NCBI GenBank assembly: GCA_017626015.1
Contig: JAGAJO010000013.1
Location: 1-64,000 of the forward strand
Source of the DNA: Ruminococcus sp.
GTDB taxonomy: Bacteria; Bacillota; Clostridia; Oscillospirales; Ruminococcaceae
DNA: 64,000 bases
Direction of reading: 5' to 3'
The position numbers and the translations under genes are program-made. A model generated the notes under the pieces. The model had not been told where the DNA came from. It ran no database searches and worked only from the letters and a program-made list of their open reading frames with translations. This document shows, piece after piece, positions 21,945-28,029 of the stretch; positions within the stretch are counted from its first letter, which is position 1; the number at the start of each line of letters is the position of its first letter.

Positions 21945-22145
21945 CTACACCGGCTTAATGCCGAAAAGGTCATTGGGCGTAACATCAAGAGCCTTAGCAA
22001 TTCTCACTATATCCGGCTCTCTTATGGTACAATTGCCGTTTAACATTGAACTGAATTTCTTTTCAGCAATTCCGGCTAAATCGGCAACATGTTTCTGTTT
22101 TAGCCCTTTTTTCTTTATAAGTTTCTTAGTGTTTTCTGCAACCAA
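21945..22145 (-). CDS. Cro-like XRE regulator
   Basis: 66 residues from a TTG at 22143-22145, eight bases after AGGAGG; a GTG three codons upstream falls within the ribosome binding site. The helix-turn-helix is complete (KGLKQKHVADLAGIAEKKF then MLNGNCTIREPDIVRIAKAL). It is the first gene of the leftward early operon, divergent from the S24 repressor, the place of Cro in lambdoid and Firmicutes phages. It should bind the operators at 22165-22340 and favour lytic growth. Confidence 0.85.
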   Translation of the reverse strand: MVAENTKKLIKKKGLKQKHVADLAGIAEKKFSSMLNGNCTIREPDIVRIAKALDVTPNDLFGIKPV

Positions 22146-22164
22146 AGTATTCACCTCCTGTTGT

Positions 22165-22355
22165 CTTGTCCCAATTTCTTGGTGTGATTATATTATAGAC
22201 CAATAATCTTGAATTGTCAAGACTTTTTGTCCAATTTCCTTGGATAAAAGTATACAACTTTTTTATTCCGCTTATAGTACTTTTGCACAATATTTTTGGT
22301 TGTCTATAATTTTATATCTAAAAATCTTGATTTTCGAGAATTTTTATGCTATAAT
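22165..22355. promoter_or_regulatory. divergent lytic/lysogenic promoters and operators
   Basis: Leftward lytic promoter: TTGACA (22215-22220, minus), 17-bp spacer, TATAAT (22192-22197). Rightward repressor promoter: TTGATT (22327-22332), 17-bp spacer, TATAAT (22350-22355). A second rightward candidate is TTGCAC (22283) with TATAAT (22305). Likely operators are CCAATTTCTTGG (22171-22182), the palindrome CTTGAATTGTCAAG (22208-22221) covering the lytic -35, and CCAATTTCCTTGG (22231-22243); CTTGATTTTCGAG (22326-22338) overlaps the repressor -35. This arrangement would let one protein block the lytic promoter and control its own. Confidence 0.75.
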
Positions 22356-22379
22356 ATGAGCATAAAGGGGGCGATATAA

Positions 22380-23096
22380 ATGATTGGCGATAAATTACGA
22401 GAGCGTCGGCTTGAATTGCAAATAACACAAGCACAGCTGGCTTCTATGACAAATATAAAGAAAAATACAATAAGTAATTACGAAAACAACATAAGTTCTC
22501 CAAACGAAGATAACATATTAAAACTTATGAATGCATTGAAATGCGATGCAAATTACTTATTTGAATGGTCTAAGCATGGAGAGATTAATTTATCTGTTGC
22601 CGAAGAAAACAGCATAAAAAAATACCGCACTCTGGACGAGCACGGCAAAAAAATGGTCGATTTTACTTTAAATGAAGAATACGAAAGATGTACCTACATT
22701 GAAGAACCCGAAGACGACGAAGAAGATATCAATCCTACTTTTGAAATAGCATTTTCGGGTCTGCCTGTTTCGGCAGGAACGGGAGAATTTCTTTCGGACG
22801 AAATGACATCCATGATCGAGATCCCGGATACTCCGTTCAACAGGACAGCAGACTATGTTGTTCAAGTCAACGGCGACAGTATGGAACCGGAATTCTGTGA
22901 TGACGATTATCTGCTTGTACGAAAGCAGCCAAGCGTTTATGAGGGTGAGATCGGTATATTTGTTATCGACGGTGAAGGCTTTGTAAAACGTTACGGCGGC
23001 GACAGACTCATTTCCATCAATCCAAGGTATAAGGATATTATATTTCATGAAGGAAACGATGTACGCTGCTATGGAAAAGTCATAGGCAAACTATAA
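22380..23096 (+). CDS. CI-type phage repressor, XRE plus S24 peptidase
   Basis: 238 residues. An N-terminal helix-turn-helix (LRERRLELQITQAQLASMTN, residues 6-60) is joined by an acidic linker (PEDDEEDINP) to a LexA-like S24 domain. Self-cleavage elements are complete: A132-G133 in PVSAGTGEF, Ser167 in VNGDSMEP, Lys203 in GFVKRY. RecA filaments formed on DNA damage should therefore trigger its cleavage and induction of the prophage. AAAGGGGGCGAT precedes the ATG. The gene is the main lysogeny gene and is followed by a minus-strand RNA unit. Confidence 0.92.
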   Translation: MIGDKLRERRLELQITQAQLASMTNIKKNTISNYENNISSPNEDNILKLMNALKCDANYLFEWSKHGEINLSVAEENSIKKYRTLDEHGKKMVDFTLNEEYERCTYIEEPEDDEEDINPTFEIAFSGLPVSAGTGEFLSDEMTSMIEIPDTPFNRTADYVVQVNGDSMEPEFCDDDYLLVRKQPSVYEGEIGIFVIDGEGFVKRYGGDRLISINPRYKDIIFHEGNDVRCYGKVIGKL

Positions 23097-23164
23097 AAAA
23101 ATCCCCGCCGGTACCGCTAATACCGACAGGGATAAAAGAACAAGATCTCCTCCTGTTGACTTCA
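23095..23164 (-). ncRNA. short antisense-oriented RNA unit between repressor and cargo gene
   Basis: On the minus strand: TTTACA (23194-23199), 17-bp spacer, extended -10 TGTTATAAT (TATAAT at 23171-23176), then about 35 nt with AGGAGGAGATC and a tiny TTG-started frame, then a hairpin (23102-23132) followed by seven T. The predicted RNA of about 70 nt ends at the repressor stop codon. The hairpin has no T tract on the plus strand, so it does not look like the repressor terminator. The terminator loop (GTATTAGCGGTAC) closely matches that of the unit at 24530-24640. Confidence 0.5.
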
Positions 23165-23199
23165 AAATATATTATAACACATTATCCCTCAGATGTAAA

Positions 23200-23253
23200 T
23201 ATCCGTAATTAAATGTTTACATTTGTCGGTTTATGCGACAAGGAGGAAAACAC
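23200..23253 (+). promoter_or_regulatory. upstream region of the DUF4041 gene
   Basis: The inverted repeat ATGTAAA...TTTACAT (23193-23199, 23216-23222) and a hairpin TTGTCG/CGACAA (23223-23241) lie just before the AAGGAGGAAAACAC ribosome binding site. A possible plus-strand promoter is TTGACT (23156-23161) with CATTAT (23180-23185, 18-bp spacer). The inverted repeat also covers the -35 of the opposing RNA unit, so one factor could control both. Confidence 0.4.
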
Positions 23254-24528
23254 ATGGGATTATTTGGACCGAGCAAAAAAGAATTGCAACAAGAAATTGA
23301 TAGATTAAAAAAACTACTTTTACCAGAGCAGCAAAACATAGAAATATTAAATCAGCAGATCCAAAGTTTGGAAAGTCAAAGAAAAAAGATTGAAGCGGAC
23401 TACTATGATGAAAGTGCAAAACTCAATAAACTAAAATCCGAGATTGACAAAATAAATACTTCAATAAAAGAAAAGAAGAAACAGATTTTTGATTTAGATT
23501 TTGATATTGAAATGCAGGAATATGGAATTTATAAACCTACATATAAATTTGCTAATTCGGATAAATTTAAGGAGGAACTAAAAAAAATAAGAGATGAACA
23601 GAAAAAAATGATAAAAGACGGGCTTGCTTGTACAGGAAATATGAATTGGACTGTAAACGGCAACGCTTCTAAAGGCAAGAAAATGGTCAAAGATATGCAA
23701 AAACTGTTGCTTCGCGCTTTCAATTTGGAATGCGATAATGTTATTGATAATGTAAAAATATCAAACTATAACAAATCTCAAGAAAAAATATATAAATCAG
23801 CGGATCAAATTTCCAAACTTGGAGAAATACAATCCATTTCAATTACATTCGATTATCAGATGAAAAAACAAATTGAATTAGCTATTGCTCTTGATTTTGA
23901 AGAAGCTAAAAAAGAAGAAAAAGAACGCATTAAAGAAGCACGCGAGCGACAACGTGAAGAAGCTAAAATCCAAAAAGAAATTGAAGAAGCCAGAAATAAA
24001 TTACAAAAAGAACAATCACATTACAAAAATGCACTTCTAGCTTTAGAGGAACAATTATTAAAAGATCCTGATAATGTAGATTTACTTGCAAAAAAGCGAG
24101 AATTAGAGCTTAACATAGCAGATACAGTTAAAGCTATTGCTGATGTAGATTACAGACAAGCTAATAAAAGAGCAGGATATGTGTATGTTATCAGTAATAT
24201 AGGTGCATTTGGAGAAAATATTTACAAGATTGGAATGACGAGAAGACTTGACCCTATGGACAGAGTAAACGAATTAGGTGATGCTTCAGTACCATTTAAC
24301 TTTGATGTTCATGCTCTCATATTTACAGACGATGCCCCAGGACTGGAATCCGCTTTACACAATGCATTTGAGGATAGAAAAGTAAATAAAATAAACCATA
24401 GACGTGAGTTTTTCCATGTTACACTTGATGAAATAAAAAAAGTCGTTAGAGATAATTTTGATAAAACTGTCGAATGGATAGATGTTCCTGAAGCAGATCA
24501 GTATAGACAATCATTACTTATGAAATAA
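23254..24528 (+). CDS. DUF4041 protein with GIY-YIG (T5orf172) domain
   Basis: The start is the ATG at 23254 (MGLFGPSKKELQQ) with a strong ribosome binding site. The 424-residue protein has a long coiled coil (about 7-80), a DUF4041 middle part (about 85-220), a second charged coil (EEAKKEEKERIKEARERQRE) and a C-terminal GIY-YIG-type domain (AGYVYVIS, YKIGMTRRLDPMDRV, LESALHNAF, HRREFFHV). This architecture is recurrent in prophages beside integrases and in defence-rich regions. Very A-rich coding DNA marks it as cargo. A role in excluding other phages or DNA is an inference. The nuclease fold is there; whether it cuts DNA is unknown. Confidence 0.82.
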   Translation: MGLFGPSKKELQQEIDRLKKLLLPEQQNIEILNQQIQSLESQRKKIEADYYDESAKLNKLKSEIDKINTSIKEKKKQIFDLDFDIEMQEYGIYKPTYKFANSDKFKEELKKIRDEQKKMIKDGLACTGNMNWTVNGNASKGKKMVKDMQKLLLRAFNLECDNVIDNVKISNYNKSQEKIYKSADQISKLGEIQSISITFDYQMKKQIELAIALDFEEAKKEEKERIKEARERQREEAKIQKEIEEARNKLQKEQSHYKNALLALEEQLLKDPDNVDLLAKKRELELNIADTVKAIADVDYRQANKRAGYVYVISNIGAFGENIYKIGMTRRLDPMDRVNELGDASVPFNFDVHALIFTDDAPGLESALHNAFEDRKVNKINHRREFFHVTLDEIKKVVRDNFDKTVEWIDVPEADQYRQSLLMK

Positions 24529-24529
24529 A

Positions 24530-24640
24530 ATAAAAACCGCCCCTGAGTACCGCAAATACTCAGGGGCAACCGAACCGACCCAGTCACTGCAAAGGACAAA
24601 TTCTGCCCTTTTGTCACGCCCCTCGTAGACGTGTGAGTTG
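24530..24640 (-). ncRNA. short antisense-oriented RNA unit upstream of the integrase
   Basis: On the minus strand a near-consensus promoter, TTGACA (24670-24675), 17-bp spacer, TACAAT (24647-24652), drives a predicted RNA of about 110 nt ending in a 10-bp GC-rich hairpin (24539-24567) followed by GGTTTTTATTTT, just past the stop codon of the DUF4041 gene. The hairpin loop (GTATTTGCGGTAC) is nearly the same as in the unit at 23095-23164. The promoter overlaps the region where the integrase promoter must lie, so the two may compete. Confidence 0.55.
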
Positions 24641-24693
24641 AAATTTATTGTAACGCATATAATTGAATATGTCAATAACAGGAGGAAAATATT

Positions 24694-25815
24694 ATGCCGA
24701 TCTACAAAATGGACGGTAAGCGTGACGGCAAGCAAAAATACCGGGTAAGGATAAACTATACCGATATTTTTGGTAAGCCTAAACAGATCGATCGGGTAGC
24801 ATACGGCAATGACGAAGCCAAGCGTCTCGAACGTGAGCTGGCATATTCCGTAAAAGAACAAAAGCCCGCACAGAAATTAACGGTCCAGGCTTTATTTGAA
24901 GAATATAAAGCCGCTAAGATCCACGAAATCAGGCAAAGTACTTTTAACAGTACCGTTCAGCTTGTGTCTGCCCATGTTTTATCCTATCTGGGGAAGATCC
25001 GGATCGACAAGCTTACTCCGCCCGTTTTACAAAAATGGAAAAATGAGATAAATTCCAACGACTTTACTATCGGTACTAAAAAAGCCATTTTTAAAAAATT
25101 TCATGCGGTATTGAATTTCGCGGTAAAAATGGGATACGTCTCCGCTAATCCGCTAGACAAGGTGGGAAACTTTCAAGCGCCTTTAGAACCGCCGAAAAAA
25201 ATGGATTTTTACACTGCCGACGAGTTTAAGCAGTACATAAAATGCGCAAAGGAATACTGTGAAACTGCCGAGCCTTATACATGGAACTTCTATGTGTTTA
25301 TGTGCATAGCGTTTTTCACAGGTATGCGGAAGGGAGAAATTTACGCTTTGACATGGGAGGATATTAAAGACGGAGAAATTGCCGTAACAAAATCGCTGAC
25401 GCAGAAATTAAAGGGCGGAGATGTTACAACGCCCCCAAAAAATGCAAGCTCCGTCAGGAACATATCCATTCCAAAACCCTTACAAACCGTATTAGAATGT
25501 CACAAGGACCGCCTGATCGGCATTGATGTGTTTTCTTCCGACGGCTATATCTGCGGCGGAGCCCGTCCGATCCGTGACAGCGCAGTACGTGAATTTAATG
25601 ATGATATTGCACAGCTGGCAATGCTGAAGCGCATCCGATTACATGATTTCAGACATTCCCACGCAAGCTTACTGATCCAGGAGGGAATCAACATTCAAGA
25701 AATAGCCAGACGGTTAGGACATTCGGATATTTCCACTACGTTAAAAACCTATGCGCATCTGTACCCCAGCGAACAAGACAGAGCCACAAAAATACTTGAT
25801 GGCATTTTATTATAG
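24694..25815 (+). CDS. int: phage tyrosine integrase
   Basis: 373 residues with an N-terminal arm-binding domain (AP2-like, MPIYKMDGKRDGKQKYRVRI), a SAM-like core-binding part (60-165) and the catalytic domain: Arg212 in FTGMRKGE, His317 and Arg320 in LHDFRHSH, His343 in LGHSDIS, nucleophile Tyr353 in KTYAHLYP. It catalyses integration at the host site just to its right and, with an excisionase not identified here, excision. AGGAGGAAAATATT is the ribosome binding site. It is the last gene of the prophage. Confidence 0.95.
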   Translation: MPIYKMDGKRDGKQKYRVRINYTDIFGKPKQIDRVAYGNDEAKRLERELAYSVKEQKPAQKLTVQALFEEYKAAKIHEIRQSTFNSTVQLVSAHVLSYLGKIRIDKLTPPVLQKWKNEINSNDFTIGTKKAIFKKFHAVLNFAVKMGYVSANPLDKVGNFQAPLEPPKKMDFYTADEFKQYIKCAKEYCETAEPYTWNFYVFMCIAFFTGMRKGEIYALTWEDIKDGEIAVTKSLTQKLKGGDVTTPPKNASSVRNISIPKPLQTVLECHKDRLIGIDVFSSDGYICGGARPIRDSAVREFNDDIAQLAMLKRIRLHDFRHSHASLLIQEGINIQEIARRLGHSDISTTLKTYAHLYPSEQDRATKILDGILL

Positions 25816-25915
25816 CTATTTATCGTGTAAAAAACGTGTAGAGATCAGTTGAATCTCCATAAATACGAGGATTTATATGTGTATTTATCTTCCCTTGGGA
25901 AAGAGGTGAAAGCTG
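25816..25915 (+). other. prophage-host junction with the 3' end of cotJB (attR region)
   Basis: After the integrase stop come a CGTGTA direct repeat, a GAGAT-7-ATCTC hairpin and then a frame ending FPWERGES (stop at 25912-25914), the typical PWE.G ending of the spore coat protein CotJB, followed at once by the start of cotJC. The codons before this have a stop and no CotJB character, so the crossover lies at about 25870-25900. The core cannot be defined without the left end. Confidence 0.55.
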
Positions 25916-26029
25916 ATGTGGCAGTACGAGAAAAAGCTTGAATATCCCGTAAATATCAAGAACCCAAACCCCGCACTGGCAAAGGTAATTATTTCTCAGC
26001 TTGGAGGACCTCGCTGCAAAAGGATATAG
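25916..26029 (+). pseudogene. cotJC: cotJC remnant (5' end only)
   Basis: The frame starts MWQYEKKLEYPVNIKNPNP and continues ALAKVIISQLGGP, an unmistakable start of CotJC, the manganese-catalase-like spore coat protein of about 190-220 residues. After codon 32 it turns into RCKRI and stops; nothing resembling the rest of CotJC follows. It has the GAGGTGAAAGC ribosome binding site of the original gene. A deletion, perhaps linked to the palindrome directly after it, removed the remainder. Confidence 0.75.
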
Positions 26030-26066
26030 GCAATACCGAAAACAAAACCGTCATTCGGCGGTTGTT
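26029..26066. repeat. perfect-ended palindromic element after the cotJC remnant
   Basis: GGCAATAC at 26029 is matched by GTATTGCC ending at 26066, and an inner AACCG/CGGTT stem continues the fold. The ends resemble those of the elements at 35875-35931 and 44079-44251 (GGCAAYACCG). A TAATTTTTATC tract follows, so it may also terminate plus-strand transcripts. No clean target duplication is visible. Confidence 0.5.
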
Positions 26067-26099
26067 CAGTATTGCCTGTAATTTTTATCGCCTGCGTAC

Positions 26100-26133
26100 A
26101 AAAAAAGCAGCCCCGGAAAAGCTCCGGAGCCGC
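26100..26133 (-). terminator. terminator of the HPr-like gene
   Basis: On the minus strand GCGGCTCCGG and CCGGGGCTGC pair (26107-26133) and are followed by seven T residues. It lies 32 bases after the stop of the HPr-like gene. Confidence 0.85.
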
Positions 26134-26164
26134 TTGTGCGGAAGTTATCCCGCATATAGTCTGT

Positions 26165-26395
26165 TTAGTCTACGATAAACTGCTTGATCTCTCCAAAAAA
26201 CTTGTCTGCGTCGTCAGTGTGAGCCACGAGCTGTATAGCGTTTGAGAGGTCAAGGCTGAAGATGCCCATGATAGACTTTGCGTCTACGGCATATCTGCCC
26301 GAAATAAGATCAACGTCAAAATCGTACATCGTTACAACGCTGACAAACTGCTTTACCGCCTGGATCGAATCGAGCATAATCTTTACCTTTTTCAT
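26165..26395 (-). CDS. HPr-like protein with Gln in place of the active His (Crh-like)
   Basis: 76 residues, starting MKKVKIML, with AGGAGG eight bases before the ATG. Aligned by eye with HPr, DSGIHARPATV corresponds to DSIQAVKQFV here: His15 is Gln and Arg17 is lost, so it cannot carry phosphate from PTS Enzyme I. The regulatory site is kept: VDAKSIMGIFSL matches VNLKSIMGVMSL with Ser46. This is the combination found in Bacillus Crh, a purely regulatory HPr relative phosphorylated on Ser46 by HPr kinase and acting with CcpA in carbon control. Orthology with Crh is not implied; the likeness may be convergent. It is monocistronic with its own promoter and terminator. Confidence 0.82.
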   Translation of the reverse strand: MKKVKIMLDSIQAVKQFVSVVTMYDFDVDLISGRYAVDAKSIMGIFSLDLSNAIQLVAHTDDADKFFGEIKQFIVD

Positions 26396-26471
26396 AATCA
26401 ATTCCTCCTAATCTGCTGTCTTAAAATTTTTGTCCGTATGTGTCATGTAGCTTTTCCTTACTACACCCTCT

Positions 26472-26535
26472 ATTATATCCATATTTTCCGAATTGTCAAT
26501 GATAATTTGCAAAAAAAAATAAAATATGGTACAAT
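26472..26535. promoter_or_regulatory. divergent promoters of the HPr-like gene and mtaB
   Basis: Minus strand: TTGACA (26494-26499), 16-bp spacer, TATAAT (26472-26477), toward the HPr-like gene. Plus strand: TTGCAA (26507-26512), 17-bp spacer, TACAAT (26530-26535), toward mtaB. The -35 boxes are eight bases apart, so the two are likely to affect each other. Confidence 0.7.
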
Positions 26536-26638
26536 AATCAATAGCAACAAAATAATTAGCTTCCTTTTGTGTAATATTAACAACGATTGGCTTTGTTATT
26601 TGTGCATATATCATAGAATCAGAGGAGTATTAAACATC

Positions 26639-27943
26639 ATGAGGATCTTCTATTACACCTTCGGCTGCAAGGTAAATCAGTACGAGACCGAAAACATACG
26701 TGAGCTTTTCTTAAAGGAGGGTCACTGCGACGCTGAGGATCTTTTAAGCGCAGACGTCTGCATAATAAACAGCTGCACCGTGACAGCTCAGTCGGATTCC
26801 AAATGCCGCCAGCTTGTCCATAGGATAAGAAATTCAAACCCTGAATGCGTTATCGTCCTTGCAGGCTGCCTTCCGCAGGCATTCAAAGACAGCGCTGAAA
26901 AAATGGAGGAATGCGATATAATCTCCGGTACAGGAAGAAAGCGTGATATCCCGGAGCTTGTAAGGGAATTTCTCCGCACCGGGGAAAGAATAGTCTCGGT
27001 TGAGGACAGAAAGCCCGGCGAGCCTTTCGAGCCGATGAAAAATACAGGCTCGGACGATAAGACCCGTGCATACATAAAGATCCAGGACGGCTGCGATCAA
27101 TACTGCTCATACTGCATTATCCCCTACGCAAGAGGACATATATGCTCAAAGTCCTTGGCGGACATACGCACCGAAACTCTTGAGCTTGTCGGCTCAGGTC
27201 ACAGGGAGATCATTCTGACGGGAATAAATCTGTGCTGCTACGGCAGGGATCTCAGTAACGGCACAAGGCTTATCGATGCAGTTGAAGCGGCTTGCAGCAC
27301 CGAGGGAGATTTCCGTGTGAGACTTGGCTCCATAGAACCGGAAATGATCTCAGACGATGATATCGCAAGAATGTCAGAGCTGGACAGGCTGTGTCCCCAT
27401 TTTCATCTGTCGCTGCAAAGCGGATGCGACGCCACGCTGAAAAGAATGCGCAGACATTACAGCTCCGGCGAATTTATGCTGCTGTGCCAAAAGCTTAGAA
27501 AGTATTTCCCCGGCTGCGCCATAACTACGGATATAATGGTGGGCTTTCCCGGCGAAACGGAGGAGGAATTTAACGAGTCCCTTGAATTTGTTAAAAAAAC
27601 AGGCTTCTCCGACGCCCATATTTTCCCCTACTCCCGCAGAAAAGGCACTGCCGCCGACAAAATGGACGGTCAGACGGACAAAAAAACAAAGCAGGAAAGG
27701 GCAAGGCTCATAACTGAGGCTTGCAGGATATCCCGTGCAGAGTATCTTAAAGGCTGTATCGGCATGACCCTTGAAGTGCTTTTTGAAAAGGAGACCTCAT
27801 GCGATTGGCATAACGGACACGCTCCCAATTACATAAACGTAAGAGTAAGGCGCAAAAGCCCCTCGGATTCCCTCAGACGGGAGCTGAGACAGGTGAGGAT
27901 AACCTCCTCGGACGGCTCGTTCTGCTACGGAGAGCTGATCTGA
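26639..27943 (+). CDS. mtaB: tRNA t6A37 methylthiotransferase MtaB
   Basis: The ATG at 26639 gives the family's usual 434 residues. N-terminal MTTase domain with Cys10 (YTFGCKVNQYETE), Cys46 and Cys77 binding one Fe-S cluster; radical SAM cluster at Cys152, Cys156, Cys159 (CDQYCSYC) followed by IIPYARG; C-terminal TRAM-like part. The VNQYE/NCTVT and CK.NQ features separate MtaB from MiaB and RimO. It adds a methylthio group to t6A at position 37 of ANN-decoding tRNAs. Own promoter at 26507-26535. Confidence 0.92.
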   Translation: MRIFYYTFGCKVNQYETENIRELFLKEGHCDAEDLLSADVCIINSCTVTAQSDSKCRQLVHRIRNSNPECVIVLAGCLPQAFKDSAEKMEECDIISGTGRKRDIPELVREFLRTGERIVSVEDRKPGEPFEPMKNTGSDDKTRAYIKIQDGCDQYCSYCIIPYARGHICSKSLADIRTETLELVGSGHREIILTGINLCCYGRDLSNGTRLIDAVEAACSTEGDFRVRLGSIEPEMISDDDIARMSELDRLCPHFHLSLQSGCDATLKRMRRHYSSGEFMLLCQKLRKYFPGCAITTDIMVGFPGETEEEFNESLEFVKKTGFSDAHIFPYSRRKGTAADKMDGQTDKKTKQERARLITEACRISRAEYLKGCIGMTLEVLFEKETSCDWHNGHAPNYINVRVRRKSPSDSLRRELRQVRITSSDGSFCYGELI

Positions 27944-27959
27944 TTTAGCGTTAAGGTTA

Positions 27960-27989
27960 TTGACAACTGCCGCCGTAATGTTGTATAAT
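27960..27989 (+). promoter_or_regulatory. promoter of purL
   Basis: TTGACA (27960-27965), 18-bp spacer, TATAAT (27984-27989), 40 bases before the purL start. The leader is too short for a purine riboswitch. A PurR-type operator is not obvious. Confidence 0.75.
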
Positions 27990-28029
27990 AGATGTATGTC
28001 AGGAATGTTAATTTAAAGGAGTTGACTCT

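Larger units (their letters stand above)
1..25890. mobile_element. prophage, right part (left end outside the window)
   Basis: A contiguous block carries integrase, S24 repressor, Cro-like regulator, recombination and replication genes, a late activator, terminase, portal, scaffold, capsid and connector genes in the order usual for temperate siphoviruses of Firmicutes. Lysogeny genes are on the plus strand, everything else on the minus strand. The right boundary is placed between the integrase stop (25815) and the remnant of cotJB (ending 25914). The left attachment site, tail and lysis genes are not in the window, so completeness and exact att core cannot be judged. All key structural and replication genes look intact, so the element may be functional. 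Confidence 0.95.

Noticed and set aside
24638-24663. Plus-strand integrase promoter TTGAAA...TATAAT
   Set aside because: The spacer is 14 bp, too short for a normal promoter; the true integrase promoter could not be defined.
27990-28029. Purine riboswitch before purL
   Set aside because: Only about 35 bases lie between the predicted start of transcription and the ribosome binding site, too short for the fold.
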